A stretch of DNA of 64,000 bases from assembly GCA_016802295.1 (NCBI GenBank), contig JAESIW010000207.1, forward strand, positions 141,978 through 205,977. The letters run 5' to 3'. The DNA comes from Brachionus rotundiformis. Its lineage: Eukaryota; Rotifera; Eurotatoria; Ploima; Brachionidae. Below are positions 1 to 11,112 of the stretch, one piece after another. A program made the translations under genes and the position numbers. Every line of letters starts with the position of its first letter. The stretch's first letter is position 1. The notes below the pieces were generated by a model, which was not told the DNA's origin, did not search any database, and was given only the letters and a program-made list of their open reading frames with translations.

Positions 1-314
1 TTGGTGCTGCTGTAGTTGAATTTAAAGTTGTCTCGTTGCTATTCTGTTCTGAGTTTCTTCTTCATTCATAATGAAATATTTTCTTTTTATAAAAGCAACT
101 GAATTAAATTTAAGATTAGAGATATATGTAACTTTTTTTCTATATATGTTTGATATGTTTGAAAATAAGTGGGAAATAATCCCATTATTTTAACAGCTGT
201 AAACCATTTTATCTATCTTATATTTAAAATTTTAATTTTCTTAAGCTATTTAATTATTATATAAACTCGAAAAATCTAAAATTTTTAAATTTGAACATGG
301 GTACTGATTGTTTC

Positions 315-622
315 GCAAGCAACCTCAGTTGAACAACTACTTGCTGGGGATTTTAAAGGTGCATTGGAAACACAAAAGCGATGTCTAGGTACTATTAATA
401 ATGTTGCCAATGGTATACCAGTAGCTGGGCATTGCAAAGGTAATCGACTAATTATGAACTAGTAAAATATTATTGCTTCAATCTTTAGGTTTTATTGATC
501 ATGTTCTAGGAGACGAAAATGGTGGAAATGAGGCTTTAAACGCAGCAACCCGAAGCGTAGTTGTTCTTGGAAGTGGTGCAGCTGCCGGATTTGCAACAGG
601 AGGCAAAATTTTTTTAAAATAA
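315..622 (+). CDS. 3' exons of a small unknown protein with a glycine-rich tail (partial)
   Basis: Two coding blocks, about 315-439 and 489-622, are joined by a 49 bp GT-AG intron at 440-488. The splice keeps frame: the last G of 439 completes a glycine codon with GT at 489. The conceptual end reads ...NGIPVAGHCKG, then FIDHVLGDENGGNEALNAAT, then a glycine/alanine-rich stretch (VVVLGSGAAAGFATGG) and a stop at 620-622. The final stretch could pack as a glycine zipper, which is an inference. No start codon is visible; an upstream in-frame stop lies just before the first block, so at least one 5' exon is missing or lies left of the window. I do not recognise the family, and no function is claimed. 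Confidence 0.5.
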
Positions 623-829
623 AAATATAATTTAGACTCACAATAAAATTTTAAATTTTCATTGTTTTACTCTGAAAAATCCCGAAAAAAGGTAAATTGT
701 TATCATAATTTTGCTGACATATTTTTCACATTTAACTAAAATATCCAAAAGAAGATAGTAATTTTTTATTTTAGAATATTTTAATAATTTTAAAATCAAA
801 TAAAATTAAGAAAATCTCAAAAAATATAA

Positions 830-1378
830 ATGGATAATATAGAACTTAGAGTTGAAAATAAATTTGATTATGATGAAATAGATAAAGTACATGATGAAGC
901 ATTTAAAAGTCGATTTGAATCCCAACTAGTAAGACAACTACGAAATACCGAAAAATTCCAAATTCAGCTTTCTATTGTTGCTTGTGATTCAAATGGTGAC
1001 TCAAATGAGAACGACAATATAATAGGACACGTTTTATTTTATCCTATTAAAGTTTTAACTGATCAGAGAGAGATTAAAAGTCTTGCACTAGCCCCACTCG
1101 GTATTTTGCCATCTTTCCAGAAGAAAGGTATTGGAAGCAAATTGGTAGCAGAAGGATTGAAAACTGCAAATTCTCTTGGTTTTGAGTGTATATTTGTCTT
1201 GGGACATAATGAATACTACACTCGTTTTGGATTTAAACCAACTCTGGAAACTTGGAATATTAAGTCTCCTTTTGATTGTCAATCACAGGATTATATGGCA
1301 ATTGAATTACCTGGTTATTCAAATTGTCTCAAAGATGCAGCAAGTGTCAAAATTAAATATCCAAAAGAATTTCTTTAA
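830..1378 (+). CDS. GNAT-family N-acetyltransferase (YhbS-like)
   Basis: A single-exon protein of 182 aa. It should transfer the acetyl group of acetyl-CoA to an unidentified amine substrate, probably in the cytosol because no signal peptide is visible. The fold signature is clear: LALAPLGILPSFQKKGIGSK at about residues 85-104 contains the acetyl-CoA loop QKKGIG (97-102). It is followed by FVLGHNEYYTRFGFKP, the typical YhbS motif with the YY.RFGF strand. Length and motif order match bacterial YhbS proteins almost end to end. The gene is intronless, although neighbouring genes have 49-60 bp introns, so acquisition from bacteria is possible; this is inference. Codon use is as AT-rich as the surroundings, so any transfer is old. 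Confidence 0.85.
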   Translation: MDNIELRVENKFDYDEIDKVHDEAFKSRFESQLVRQLRNTEKFQIQLSIVACDSNGDSNENDNIIGHVLFYPIKVLTDQREIKSLALAPLGILPSFQKKGIGSKLVAEGLKTANSLGFECIFVLGHNEYYTRFGFKPTLETWNIKSPFDCQSQDYMAIELPGYSNCLKDAASVKIKYPKEFL

Positions 1379-1382
1379 ATAA

Positions 1383-2050
1383 TCAAAAACTATAAAGACA
1401 ATTTAAAAGCAAAAGATTTTTGATTACTTTTATAAATAATTTATTTCTAAATAAAATTACTAAATTTGCATCTTATATTTTAAATTAGTAATAATAATTA
1501 GTAATATCTGTCATTATATGTATTTTTCACAAAAAATTTGTTATTTGTCGTTTGGATATAAAAAGAATAGCTTCACTTATTCGTCTGGTAAATGCTCAAA
1601 TTGTCAATATCATCCTTAAGCATAACCTTGAACTACATTTATCCTATCTGTTATAAAAACTTAGTATGAAGTAACTTTAGTTTTTAATAAATCAAAATGA
1701 TTGAGTAAAATCAGCAAGAAGAAAGTATTCAGCCTTATTTATATTTTGACAAAATTACTAGTGATTTAAAATAAATCTTAAAATTAGACTTTTTACCAAT
1801 TACAATTTGAATTAGATTTGAACTTTAAAAAAGGATTAAAGTTTTAATAAAACTTAAAAAAAAAGTTCCATTAATGTTCAAAAAATTTAATTAACGCATA
1901 TTTGATATAATTAATGCTTGTGTTATGCTTGCAGAACTAAGTATATTTATCATTAGAATTTATTGGTTATAAATATTGGTTAAATATCATATTCGATGGG
2001 GAAATAAAACTTATCAGAAAAAAAAAAAAAAAAAATCTTTTAATCTCGAT
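1383..2050. other. AT-rich stretch, possible LTR-like sequence at its right end
   Basis: No gene is seen. The last 130 bases hold a TATA-like GGTTATAAATATTGG and an AATAAA, then a run of A, just before a primer-binding-like site. This arrangement is what a 5' LTR would show, but no matching 3' copy was found downstream of the gypsy fragment, so its left boundary is undefined. Confidence 0.3.
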
Positions 2051-2059
2051 TTATAATAT

Positions 2060-2069
2060 TGGCGCCCGA
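2060..2069 (+). promoter_or_regulatory. Candidate tRNA-Lys primer-binding site
   Basis: TGGCGCCCGA matches the complement of the CCA end of lysine tRNA, used by many retroelements to prime minus-strand DNA. The match stops after 10 bases, so the site is short or decayed. Confidence 0.4.
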
Positions 2070-2285
2070 TAAAAATTACTTGGTGTCGGCTTAAGAGAAA
2101 ATTTCCTACACGTGGCAACTAACCAGACGCTAAAATGTTTCGAACATTCCGTACCCTGTACGTTGCGTTCATCTTTATGGTTAGTAGGAGAATTTTCCTA
2201 TGGAAGGAGGACTTTCGAAAAGAAGTCGTGTTGGACTTTAAAGTAGAAGAAATCCGATCTAATCTCCCTCCCATACCCTCACCAG

Positions 2286-3059
2286 GTGAACAATCTTTTA
2301 ACCAGAGATTACTTACACCCGTTAGTGATTATTATGACCATATGTCATAACTGTCATGGCCATCATTTGCATATGAAGCGATGTTTCTTCTGGGAACAAT
2401 TTCAACCCGTCGATTACTCTAAAATAAACAACATAACAGTAAAGGACGCTCATCCTCTTCCAGACGCCGAAGACATGTTCGCGTTACTGGCTAATTCAAA
2501 ATGGTTCACCAAACTCGACTTATATCAAAGATTTTTCCAAATACCACTCGACGAAGACTCAAAGAAATACACGGCATTCGCATGCGAATGGGGGTTATTC
2601 GAATACAACGTAATGCCGATGGGGCTCACCAACTTACCAGCTACATTCCAAAGGATGATGAACCAAGTTCTCAAGGAGTGTATAGAAGATGGATACGTAT
2701 CAGTATTTTTAGACGACATCTTAATCACTCTTCTACACTGGACGAGCATTTTAGACACTTGTCAAAAGTGGTGGAGATTTCGCCAAAACGATCTTAAGGT
2801 CAAATTAAAGAAATGCAAATTGGTTAAACAAGAAGTGACATTTTTAGGACATGTAATTTCATACGGTCGTATTAGACCAGACCCATCAAAAGTAGAGGCA
2901 CTACACAGGTACCCTCGCCCAACAAATCTCACCCAAGTCCAATCATTCCTCGGCCTCGCCCAATACTATAGGAAGTTCATCAAACTTTTTTCCTCAATCG
3001 CCGCTCCGCTCTATTTTTTAACCTCTAAGGATGGATGCGAAAAATGTGAAGTGGAATGA
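2286..3059 (+). pseudogene. Ty3/gypsy reverse transcriptase fragment
   Basis: The coding match starts near 2405 (VDYSKINNITVKDAHPLP, the start of the palm region) and includes LDLYQRFFQI, the catalytic FLDD box at 2706-2717, FLGHVIS, and FLGLAQYYRKFI of the thumb/connection. The first two RT blocks are missing because the 5' part of pol is deleted; the amino acids before about 2405 look random. The reading frame stops at 3059 and resumes in another frame. The residues between the FLDD box and the next block are also disturbed. It is a dead copy. Confidence 0.8.
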
Positions 3060-3957
3060 TTCATGCGAGAAAGCTTTCAACCAATTACGCTCAATTTTGA
3101 CGTCGGACTCATTCCTTGTTTTACCCGACATGACCTAACGTTTAGACTTGATACCGACGCGTGCAATTCAGGCGTCGGGGCAGTGCTTTCTTAATTCCAG
3201 AATAGTGCTTGGAAACCAATTGGATATTTCAGTCTGTCATTTCAGAGGTCTGAACAAAGCACAGAAAAACTATAGCACCTCCGAGAAAGAACTTTTAGCC
3301 ATCGTTTTGGCAGTAGAGTACTTTCACCAATGCCTATACGGTCATCATTTCGAAGTGTATGTTGATCACCAATCTCTCTCTTGGCTCCTTAGCTGTAAGA
3401 AACCAAATGCAAGACTTGCTAGGTGGCTTATCGGATTAGGAAATTATCAATTTAAAATTTTTTATCGAAGCGGAAAGAAGCACTGCAACGCTGACGCGCT
3501 CTCAAGATGGTCAATTGAAGAGCTACCAATAATTGAAGGAGACGACGACGAAGAACCATTCGTGATCAATCTCATAAGAGACCAAGACCAAAATACTTAC
3601 GACTACACTTACTTAAACTTGCTCGACCAAAGCGACGATACCGATATACAGTCGATAATTGACATGAAACAGAGAGACTGGAAATGCCCATCTAAACAAT
3701 CTGGCATGTCAGACGGACTAAAATCACTCATGAGATTTTATGATGAATTAATAGTAATAGATGGAAAACTGTATCATTTAGCAAAACTGAACAACAAACC
3801 AAAACTTGTTTTGGCAATGGGTAAAATAAAGTTGGCAATCGATTTAGTACACTCCAACATCCTAAGCGGACATCAAGGGACAAAAAGGACCAGAGAAAAA
3901 TTATTTAGTCGATTCTTTAGGCCGAAACTTGGATACTATATTGATCAATTCATTTAG
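3060..3957 (+). pseudogene. Ty3/gypsy RNase H and integrase zinc-binding region
   Basis: The RNase H part has a TDAC-type first aspartate block near 3150, then STSEKELLAIVLAVEYF, the DHQSLSWLL block and GKKHCNADALSRW, the usual RNase H C-terminus. The integrase N-terminal zinc finger follows as two histidines (HSNILSGHQG); the matching cysteine pair (YCEICQ) lies immediately after an in-frame stop at 3955-3957. The frame differs from that of the preceding RT piece, so a frameshift lies between 3059 and 3148. Confidence 0.8.
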
Positions 3958-4958
3958 TATTGTGAAATCTGCCAGAAGATAAAGAACCCTAACCGGTTTC
4001 CTAAAGCGAGATTGGTTCCCATCCTCCCAGATCATCCACTCCAACTGGTAATCATGGACATTGTCGGCCCTCTACCAACCTCGTTTAATGGTAACAAATA
4101 CATTCTGGTCATCTGTTGTCATTTTTCCAAATTCGTGGTCCTGTACTCCATACCAGACCAAACCTCTGAGACGATCGTAGAGAAATACCTCTCTTTCGCA
4201 TTCCTATTTGGATTCTCTACAAATGTCCTGACTGATTTAGGTACGAATTTCCAAGCCGAGATAATGCAAAAACTTTACGAGCTCATGGACGTGTATCAGC
4301 TAAAGACCAGTGCTTATCATCCAGAATGCAACGGGTTAACGGAGAGATTCAACCGAACTCTAAAAATGATGCTCTCAGGATATGTAGACGAGAATCAAAG
4401 AAATTGGGATCGATTATTGGACAAACTTATATTTGCCTACAATGTGTCTGTTTATAGTGCAACCAGACACACACCATATGAACTAATGTTCGGGAGGAAA
4501 CCCAAACTTCCAATAGACTTGGTGACAAACCAGCCTGATAAAACAACTAACGTTTTAGACCCCGGGAATATATTAGCCCACCAGAGCACGGGCAGTCTAA
4601 AATGGATAAATACTTACACCAGTTAAAGGAACAGTTGGCTGAAGCCTTCAAACAGGTTCAACTAAACCGAGACTTAAAGTTGGAAAAAACACAGTGGTTA
4701 TATAATCGGAACATTAAACCGGAAACGTATAAAGTAGGGGAATTAGTATTGAGAAATGTTGTTACAATCAATCAAGGCCTATCAAAAAAATTAGCACCTA
4801 AATGGGAAGGGCTCTTAGTGGTAGTTAAACAACTAAACAATACCAACTACCAAATCCGTTGGGCAAAAAACATCAAAGCAAAGGCTAGAACTATACATCA
4901 CAACCGACTTAAAAGCTTACTCGTACATTTTTGCTCGATTTTTATAAAAAAACCTTAA
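3958..4958 (+). pseudogene. Ty3/gypsy integrase core and C-terminal region
   Basis: The cysteine half of the zinc finger is followed by the DDE core: the aspartate block MDIVGPLP, the TDLGTNF block and the glutamate block ECNGLTERFNR. HTPYELMFGR marks the end of the core. A stop/frame change at about 4602-4626 separates the tail, in which KLAPKWEGLLVV and IHHNRLKSL are the usual gypsy integrase C-terminal motifs. No env is present after it. Confidence 0.8.
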
Positions 4959-4960
4959 AG

Positions 4961-6473
4961 CCATTCCATTCGATTAGAGCTTCTTCGGAATTGTCAAGTT
5001 CAAAAAAATTGGTAATAAGAAAAAATCTATTTTTTTAAATTTTTACTACAGAATTAATTAATTTTTCTTGGAAATTAAAATTCAAATTATAATAAAATTT
5101 ATTTTTATATTATTAAAAATACATTTAAATTCAGAATTTGACAAAATTAGGTTCAAGAAACTTTGTGAAAATTTTAATCCTAATAGTTGGAATTTTCATC
5201 TTGTTCTTATGCTTTATAGCACTATCACTTGGTAAAAGATAAAAAGTTCTTTTTAAATAGAAATCTAGAAAATAATTTTTTTTTATTTTACACCGATTTA
5301 AAAATGAAAACTCTTCCTCAAAATTTTATGAATATTGCAAAAATTTTAAATTAAATCATCTGGTAAATGATAATTTTGATAATTATTATCTCATTTTATA
5401 TTCACTTGCAAATCATTAACAACAATTTAAAAAGAAAAATTAATTTTTTTGACCTTTTTTTTATTTATTGATTTAAGCCTCATAAGTTATAAGTTTTAAG
5501 TTTCTTCAAATTGTAAAATAAGCTTTTCACAAACTTAATAATCTCAATCAGTAAACTTAGTAAATTTTCGATCCATTTTGTCAATAAAAGTGTATTATCT
5601 CATTTACAGCAAAGTAAGATAATTTTTTTTAAAGGCGAACTGGTTTGTGTGTATTTGCTCAAAGCAGTCTATTTTACTTAATAAAAGTTTCTTAAATTTT
5701 GCTGTTAAAAATTTTGATACCGTAATGGGTCGATAATCACACGAAATGGGTCATTTGTTACATCCTTTTCTGGGATAGGTGCTAACGAAAAAATGAAGTC
5801 CAAATTTTCAAGATGTTCTCATACTTTACTACTGTAATATCTTGGGTTTAGATTTTATGGATTTAAGCAAGAAATAGGTAAAACTATTTATTTTTATTAA
5901 AAGTTTATTTAATGGAATCCGAAATTATAACAAATTATAAAATATAGTGGTCTTTTTAGTAGCTAAAACGTGTGTACTAGCTGCAGTTAATCTAAGAACA
6001 TGCGACTCTAAGTTCCATTTAGAGAATTGTCACGACTTGGGTCTTAACATACCTCCCCTCTTAATTGTTGACATTACTAATAAAACCAATAAAACAAAAA
6101 GAAAACAAAACAATAGGACATAAATAAAAAATACAAAACAAAAAAGATAAGATAAAGTCAAACTATTTATTAAAACTTCTGTGATAGTAGTTGTGGGCCA
6201 ACTGCGCACGACAAACTGGGCAACACTCTCGAACATCTCGATCGTGTATGATTTAAATTTTTCGAAAGGAACAATCCAAAGCTGAACTTGATTATGCTAG
6301 GCTTGCAAAAGGTGAACAAACTAAACGTAAATATCAAAAAACTTGAATATGAATATGAAAATAACATTGAGAGATTAGTCAGAGGTTATAGTGGAAATAT
6401 TCTTGAACATCTAAATTGAATTGCAGACAATTTTATTAAATTAAAAAAAAATAGAATTTAAAATTTTTTAAAA
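4961..6473. other. AT-rich intergenic stretch, no supported gene
   Basis: About 1.5 kb between the two gypsy elements. The open frames at 6030-6367 on the minus strand encode low-complexity hydrophobic peptides with no recognisable motif. Short coding-like patches occur near 5710-5830 (minus) and 6290-6420 (plus) but cannot be assigned. Confidence 0.4.
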
Positions 6474-6477
6474 TATC

Positions 6478-6757
6478 TGTGATATGACACGTAGCCAAAG
6501 ATTATTCTAAAATATTTTAATTATTTAAACATGTTTCATGGAACATCCCATAATGGTTATAATTATGCAAACTAAACAATATGTTTTCTGTTATTTATTA
6601 TTTATGACTTTTTATATTCTATTACTTAACTTTAAATGCTGAGTTTCTTAAATATTAATTAGGGCGAACTATTATAAATAGTCGCTTTATTTTATTTAAA
6701 GATATATAATAAAATTATTAAATAACGATCCACTTTTAACTATCCAAAAGCCTCACA
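6478..6757 (+). repeat. 5' LTR (280 bp)
   Basis: Starts TGTGATATGACACGTAGCC and ends TATCCAAAAGCCTCACA, with TGTGA/TCACA as terminal inverted bases. Its interior contains CTATTATAAATAGTCG, a plausible TATA promoter. The same ends recur at 13,009-13,151. Confidence 0.9.
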
Positions 6758-6759
6758 AG

Positions 6760-6770
6760 TGGTAGCAGCG
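6760..6770 (+). promoter_or_regulatory. Primer-binding site, initiator-methionine tRNA type
   Basis: TGGTAGCAGCG begins two bases after the LTR. The first nine bases match the complement of the 3' end of metazoan initiator Met tRNA. Position and sequence fit the primer site of this element. Confidence 0.65.
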
Positions 6771-6785
6771 AAGTGAAAGCAGCAA

Positions 6786-7925
6786 TTGGTATTTCAGAAA
6801 AATTGTATGTCTGGTTCGACAAACCAAGATTTGGACAAAGCTTTCTTGTCAATCATTAGCGATTTTGAAAACACGTTAAGACTAGACGATACAATTATGG
6901 ACGAAGCGGCAGTTGACAGGAAAATACTGGATCATGCTGAAGTCCAGAAAAAGTTTTTGGAACAGAAAACAAAGGAAATCGTTGACCAAATGGAGATAAG
7001 CCTCGATCAGAAACTTAATGATTTCTTGTATAATTTGAGGGGACAAGTAAACGTCCCCGGTCAACAACATCAAGACGGAATGGCACCACAGGAGGACATT
7101 CAGTCTCAAGCTCAAGCCGTAAACCAAAATCAAAATCAAAATGATTTGATGTATTCAATAGCTGCTTTGATAAATGAACTTAGACTGAATAGGACTATGT
7201 TTCAGGGTTTACCAAAGATGAATTTTGGTAATCAACCGACATTTAGTGCGAAGGACACTGAAAATGTTGAAGAATGGCTAAGGATGACAGAAAAAAACCT
7301 CAGACTCAATTGAATAGACGGACAACTGGTGGTCGAAGTAGCTAGCTCGTATCTGAGAGATAAAGCGGAAAGAGCCTACTTAAAAGCGTCTCTTAGACTC
7401 CCAAATATGAATTGGGACCAATTTAAAGAAACAATCGTCAAGTCATTTAGAAGAAGGGACCAAATTGAGGTAAATATGACCAAATTTCGGGGTCTTTCTC
7501 AAACTGGAGACTTAAAAGAATATATTGATGAATTTAATTCTTGTCTCCTTAATCTAAAAGAAGAATTGCCTGAAGCTTTTAAAATTGAGTTCTTCAGAAA
7601 TGGCCTTAAACCAATTATTAGAGCGGGGGTAATGGCATCGGAACCTAAAACTTTAGAGGACGCCTTAGAAAAGGCTACATTGATCTACTATTCAGGAAGA
7701 GAAACCTCTGCACAAAGATTCGATATGAATAGGGTCGAGAACAAAAGTAAGCAATTAATTAAGTGCCATTATTGCCATAAGTTGGGGCACAAAGTTAAGG
7801 AGTGCAGAAAGAAATCATACGAGGAGAGAAATAGAAAGGAACCAAGATTTTTGGTATGTTGTACAGAGCCTGTTAAATTAAGACTTTCTCAGCAAACTGA
7901 TTATACAGATAAAAAAACATTTTGA
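6786..7925 (+). pseudogene. gag: gag of the gypsy element (one in-frame stop)
   Basis: Structural capsid/nucleocapsid polyprotein. The first 175 codons carry a charged, glutamine-rich N-terminus, then a TGA at 7311-7313 interrupts it; the same frame continues from 7314 to 7925. The second part contains the capsid-like region (NWDQFKETIVKSFRRRDQIE, LKEYIDEFNSCLLNLKEELP) and one CCHC zinc knuckle, CHYCHKLGHKVKEC, near 7764-7805, which would bind the RNA genome. The start was taken at the TTG at 6786, the earliest open codon; the first ATG is at about 6807. Confidence 0.8.
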
Positions 7926-8014
7926 ATCTTTTTGTGGCAATAAAGTTATTTTTTAATAAGCCGTATCAATTTAAATTTTCTAATGGCGCTTTAAAATTAT
8001 TAGATGATGAGATT

Positions 8015-8360
8015 NNNNNNNNNNNNNNNNNNNNNNNNNNNNNNNNNNNNNNNNNNNNNNNNNNNNNNNNNNNNNNNNNNNNNNNNNNNNNNNNNNNNNN
8101 NNNNNNNNNNNNNNNNNNNNNNNNNNNNNNNNNNNNNNNNNNNNNNNNNNNNNNNNNNNNNNNNNNNNNNNNNNNNNNNNNNNNNNNNNNNNNNNNNNNN
8201 NNNNNNNNNNNNNNNNNNNNNNNNNNNNNNNNNNNNNNNNNNNNNNNNNNNNNNNNNNNNNNNNNNNNNNNNNNNNNNNNNNNNNNNNNNNNNNNNNNNN
8301 NNNNNNNNNNNNNNNNNNNNNNNNNNNNNNNNNNNNNNNNNNNNNNNNNNNNNNNNNNNN
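8015..8360. other. Assembly gap (346 N)
   Basis: Undetermined bases lie between the end of gag and the start of the readable protease. The gag-pro junction, including any frameshift site, is therefore invisible. The real length may differ from 346. Confidence 0.99.
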
Positions 8361-8376
8361 TAAAGGAGAAGCACTT

Positions 8377-8829
8377 TTGGGAAGAAATGAAATACCTACC
8401 CAAGTAATATTTGATACAGGTGCAAAAAGATCAGTTATTTCGGAAAAGAAAGCTAAGGATTATGGTATCAAATCTAGTAATACCAAAATAAAAGCCGTGG
8501 TGGCTGAAAAAGAAACCTTTAGTACATATTTATCAGAGCGTACTAGAGTAATATTCAAGGGACAAATATCCGAAATAAAATTTATAATACTGCCGAGAGC
8601 AGACGTTTTATTAGGAATCGATTGGTTCGTAGCAAATGGTGCTTCAATCAACCCTCGGAAACGTCAAATTTGGTTTGAATCATCGGTATATACGGACAGC
8701 AAAACGTCAGATTTCGATTTTTCTGAAGACGAAATGGAAGTAATGCTGACAGATCAACTTAATGATAATGAAGATATCGAATCAGATTTGGATGGATGGG
8801 ATTTTCGGCCAAATGAAAAACAAATTTGA
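8377..8829 (+). CDS. pro: Retroviral-type aspartic protease of the gypsy element
   Basis: The catalytic loop DTGA lies at about 8413 (VIFDTGAKRSVIS), and the second strand signature ILPRADVLLGIDWF appears about 60 residues later, as in gypsy retropepsins. It would cleave the gag-pol polyprotein. The upstream end is lost in the N gap, and the downstream end overlaps the RT frame at 8762-8829 in a different frame, so protease and RT are separated by a frame change in this copy. Confidence 0.8.
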   Translation: MGRNEIPTQVIFDTGAKRSVISEKKAKDYGIKSSNTKIKAVVAEKETFSTYLSERTRVIFKGQISEIKFIILPRADVLLGIDWFVANGASINPRKRQIWFESSVYTDSKTSDFDFSEDEMEVMLTDQLNDNEDIESDLDGWDFRPNEKQI

Positions 8830-9931
8830 GAATTTTGAACTATTGAGTAACGAAGAAAATATAGAAGCGCTTGAATTATTGGAATCTAATAAGGAATTAT
8901 TTGCGACAAGTCTTGAGGACCTAAAAGCGCCAAGTGATTTACCACCTTTTGATATAAAAACTACCATCGATACTCCTATAAGGTTGAGGCCTTATAGGGT
9001 CTCACATCAAGAAAGAGCAATTATAAAAGAAGAAGTAGATAAAATGCTAGACGCAGGAATAATTCAACCATCTACTAGTCCTTGGGCATCATCAGTCTGT
9101 CTCACTAATAAACCAGATGGATCAAAAAGGTTTTGTATCGACTATAGACAGATAAACAATATCACTGTCCAAGATCCATTCCCATTACCTCGTATTGAGG
9201 ACATAATCGACAGTTTAGGGGTCGCGATGATTTTCTCGTTAATGGATCTAAAATCAGGGTATTGGCAAATTATGATGGAAACAAAGGCTATAACTTTAAC
9301 CGCCTTTACTACACCAGATGGACACTATGAATTCCTTCGACTTCCGTTTGGTTTAAAAAATGGACCTAGCTTCTTTAGCAGATCAATGGTGTTAGTGTTT
9401 AGAGATATCAACTCTGTAGTTGTATATATTGACGATATCATTGTGTTCTCGGACAACATTAAAAATCACCTAGAAGCCCTTAGGAGAGTATTCGAAAGAT
9501 TGAAGAAAGCGAATTTGAAGATAAGCTTTAAGAAATGTAAATTTTTTAAAGATACCGTTAAAGTCTTAGGGCACATAATTTCAGGGGGAAAAATCATGAT
9601 GGACCCTGATAAAATTCAAGCTGTTAAAAATTGGCAAGTGCCCATCAAAAGTAAACATATTAGACAATTTTTGGGTCTTTGCAACAGTTATAGAAAATTT
9701 GTAAAAGATTTTGCAAAACTAGCATTACCGCTAACAAAATTAACTAAGAAGGACGTTAAGTTGGAATGGACAGAAAGTTGTCAAAAGGCTTTTGAAGATT
9801 TAAAGGAAAAGTTGACATCTTATCCAGTATTAAGAGCACCAGTAATAACACGAAAATTCATTTTATACACCGACGCATCCGGACTTCAACTGGGAGCTAT
9901 TCTTTGCCAAAAAGATGAAAACGGTAGTTAG
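8762..9931 (+). CDS. pol: Reverse transcriptase and start of RNase H
   Basis: All RT blocks are readable in one frame: RLRPYRVSHQE, SPWASSVCLTNKPDGSKRFC, IDYRQINNITVQDPFPLP, LMDLKSGYWQI, LPFGLKNGPSFF, the catalytic YIDD box at 9425-9436, LGHIISGG and FLGLCNSYRKFV. RNase H begins with the aspartate block YTDASG. The frame ends at TAG 9929-9931, and the same frame continues downstream with RNase H sequence, so this is a single nonsense change rather than a domain boundary. Confidence 0.88.
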   Translation: MIMKISNQIWMDGIFGQMKNKFENFELLSNEENIEALELLESNKELFATSLEDLKAPSDLPPFDIKTTIDTPIRLRPYRVSHQERAIIKEEVDKMLDAGIIQPSTSPWASSVCLTNKPDGSKRFCIDYRQINNITVQDPFPLPRIEDIIDSLGVAMIFSLMDLKSGYWQIMMETKAITLTAFTTPDGHYEFLRLPFGLKNGPSFFSRSMVLVFRDINSVVVYIDDIIVFSDNIKNHLEALRRVFERLKKANLKISFKKCKFFKDTVKVLGHIISGGKIMMDPDKIQAVKNWQVPIKSKHIRQFLGLCNSYRKFVKDFAKLALPLTKLTKKDVKLEWTESCQKAFEDLKEKLTSYPVLRAPVITRKFILYTDASGLQLGAILCQKDENGS

Positions 9932-10993
9932 TATGTCTGTGCCTACGCATCGAGACCTTTAAAAGGAGCTGAGATCCACTATGGAATTACGGAAAAGGAA
10001 TGTCTGGCCGTCGTCTGGTCTGTTAAAAAGTTTAGAATTTACTTGTACGGAAATATTTTCAGTCTTGTTACAGACCACTCAGCCTTGCTTTGGCTAATGA
10101 AAATAAAGGATGCCAACGGTAGATTAGCAAGATGGGCTATTTGTCTGCAAACGTATAGTTTCGAGATAGTACATCGTGCCGGAAAAAAACACCTTAACGC
10201 AGATGCCTTGAGTAGAGCATTCGCTGTTGTCGAAGAGTTAGACGATGAATTAGATACAGATAGATCGATAAAAGAACTCGATCCATGGGAAGATGAATTT
10301 TTACTCCACTTTTTGAGAACAGGGAAGTATTTACCAGGTTCAAGTAAGAAGCAGTGCAAGAAAATTGAAAAGAAGAAAGAAAAATTCTCATTACAAGGGG
10401 ACAAACTTTTATATAGAAAAAATATGGACGACTTCAATTGGAAAATAGTGCCTAAAATTAAAGAAAGAGCTGGCTTAATTAAAGAAACGCATCTGTTAGG
10501 TCACTTTGGAGTAGAAAAGACTTATAAAGACTTACAAAATAAGTACTACTGGAAAGGAATGCATCAAGATACACAATTTATGATATCAAATTGTATGGTT
10601 TGTATACGGCATCAAAAAGTACCAGTTTCGGATCATCCAGCAATGTCTTTACCAATCAACGATGTAATGGATAGAGTGCAAATCGACTACGTCTTTGGAC
10701 TGCCATTAACACAAGACGGATATAAAGGCATCGCTGTGTTTATAGAACCGCTTACAAAATTTTTGTTTTTAATGGCAATTAAATCTAAAACAGGCGAAGA
10801 ATCTGCTCGTTGTTATTTTAAATTCGTATCAATTTTCGGTCCGTCTAAGCAACTGCTTTCCGATCAAGGGAAAGAATTTTTGAATGAAACAGTTGACAAT
10901 ATGTTAAAGCTGACAGGAACAGAGCGGCTAACAACCTCGCCTTATCAACCTGAGCAAACGGGGCTACCGAAAGAGCAAATCAAACAATCATAA
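9932..10993 (+). pseudogene. pol: RNase H remainder and integrase N-terminal/core part
   Basis: In the same frame as the RT, after the TAG. It contains the RNase H glutamate block (ITEKECLAVVWSV), TDHSALLWL and HLNADALSR. The integrase zinc finger follows (HLLGHFGVEKTY, CMVCIRHQK), then the first two aspartate blocks of the DDE core (IDYVFGLP, SDQGKEF). The glutamate block is interrupted by a frameshift between about 10,960 and 10,990, and the frame stops at 10,991-10,993. The core continues in another frame to about 11,110. Confidence 0.85.
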
Positions 10994-11112
10994 ATTGTCT
11001 ACGAAAACACGCCGAAAATAACGAAAAAGATTGGGATAAATGGCTTGATTACATCCAACTCGCATACAACTCAAGAATACATTCTAGTACAGGTTTTACA
11101 CCATATGAACTC

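Larger units (their letters stand above)
2060..4960 (+). mobile_element. Ty3/gypsy retrotransposon, internally deleted and degenerate
   Basis: The remnant runs from a primer-binding-like site (TGGCGCCCGA, 2060-2069, matching the 3' end of tRNA-Lys) through part of the RT, RNase H and integrase to the integrase tail. Gag, protease and the front of RT are absent. At least one frameshift (about 3060-3150) and in-frame stops (3955-3957, 4624-4626) break the polyprotein, so it cannot move by itself. The RT, RNase H, integrase order is Ty3/gypsy, not copia. Its GC content is visibly higher than the flanking DNA. No long terminal repeats could be paired. Confidence 0.85.

Noticed and set aside
6030..6367. 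Two minus-strand hydrophobic frames
   Set aside because: Low-complexity Phe/Leu/Tyr sequence in AT-rich DNA with no conserved pattern.
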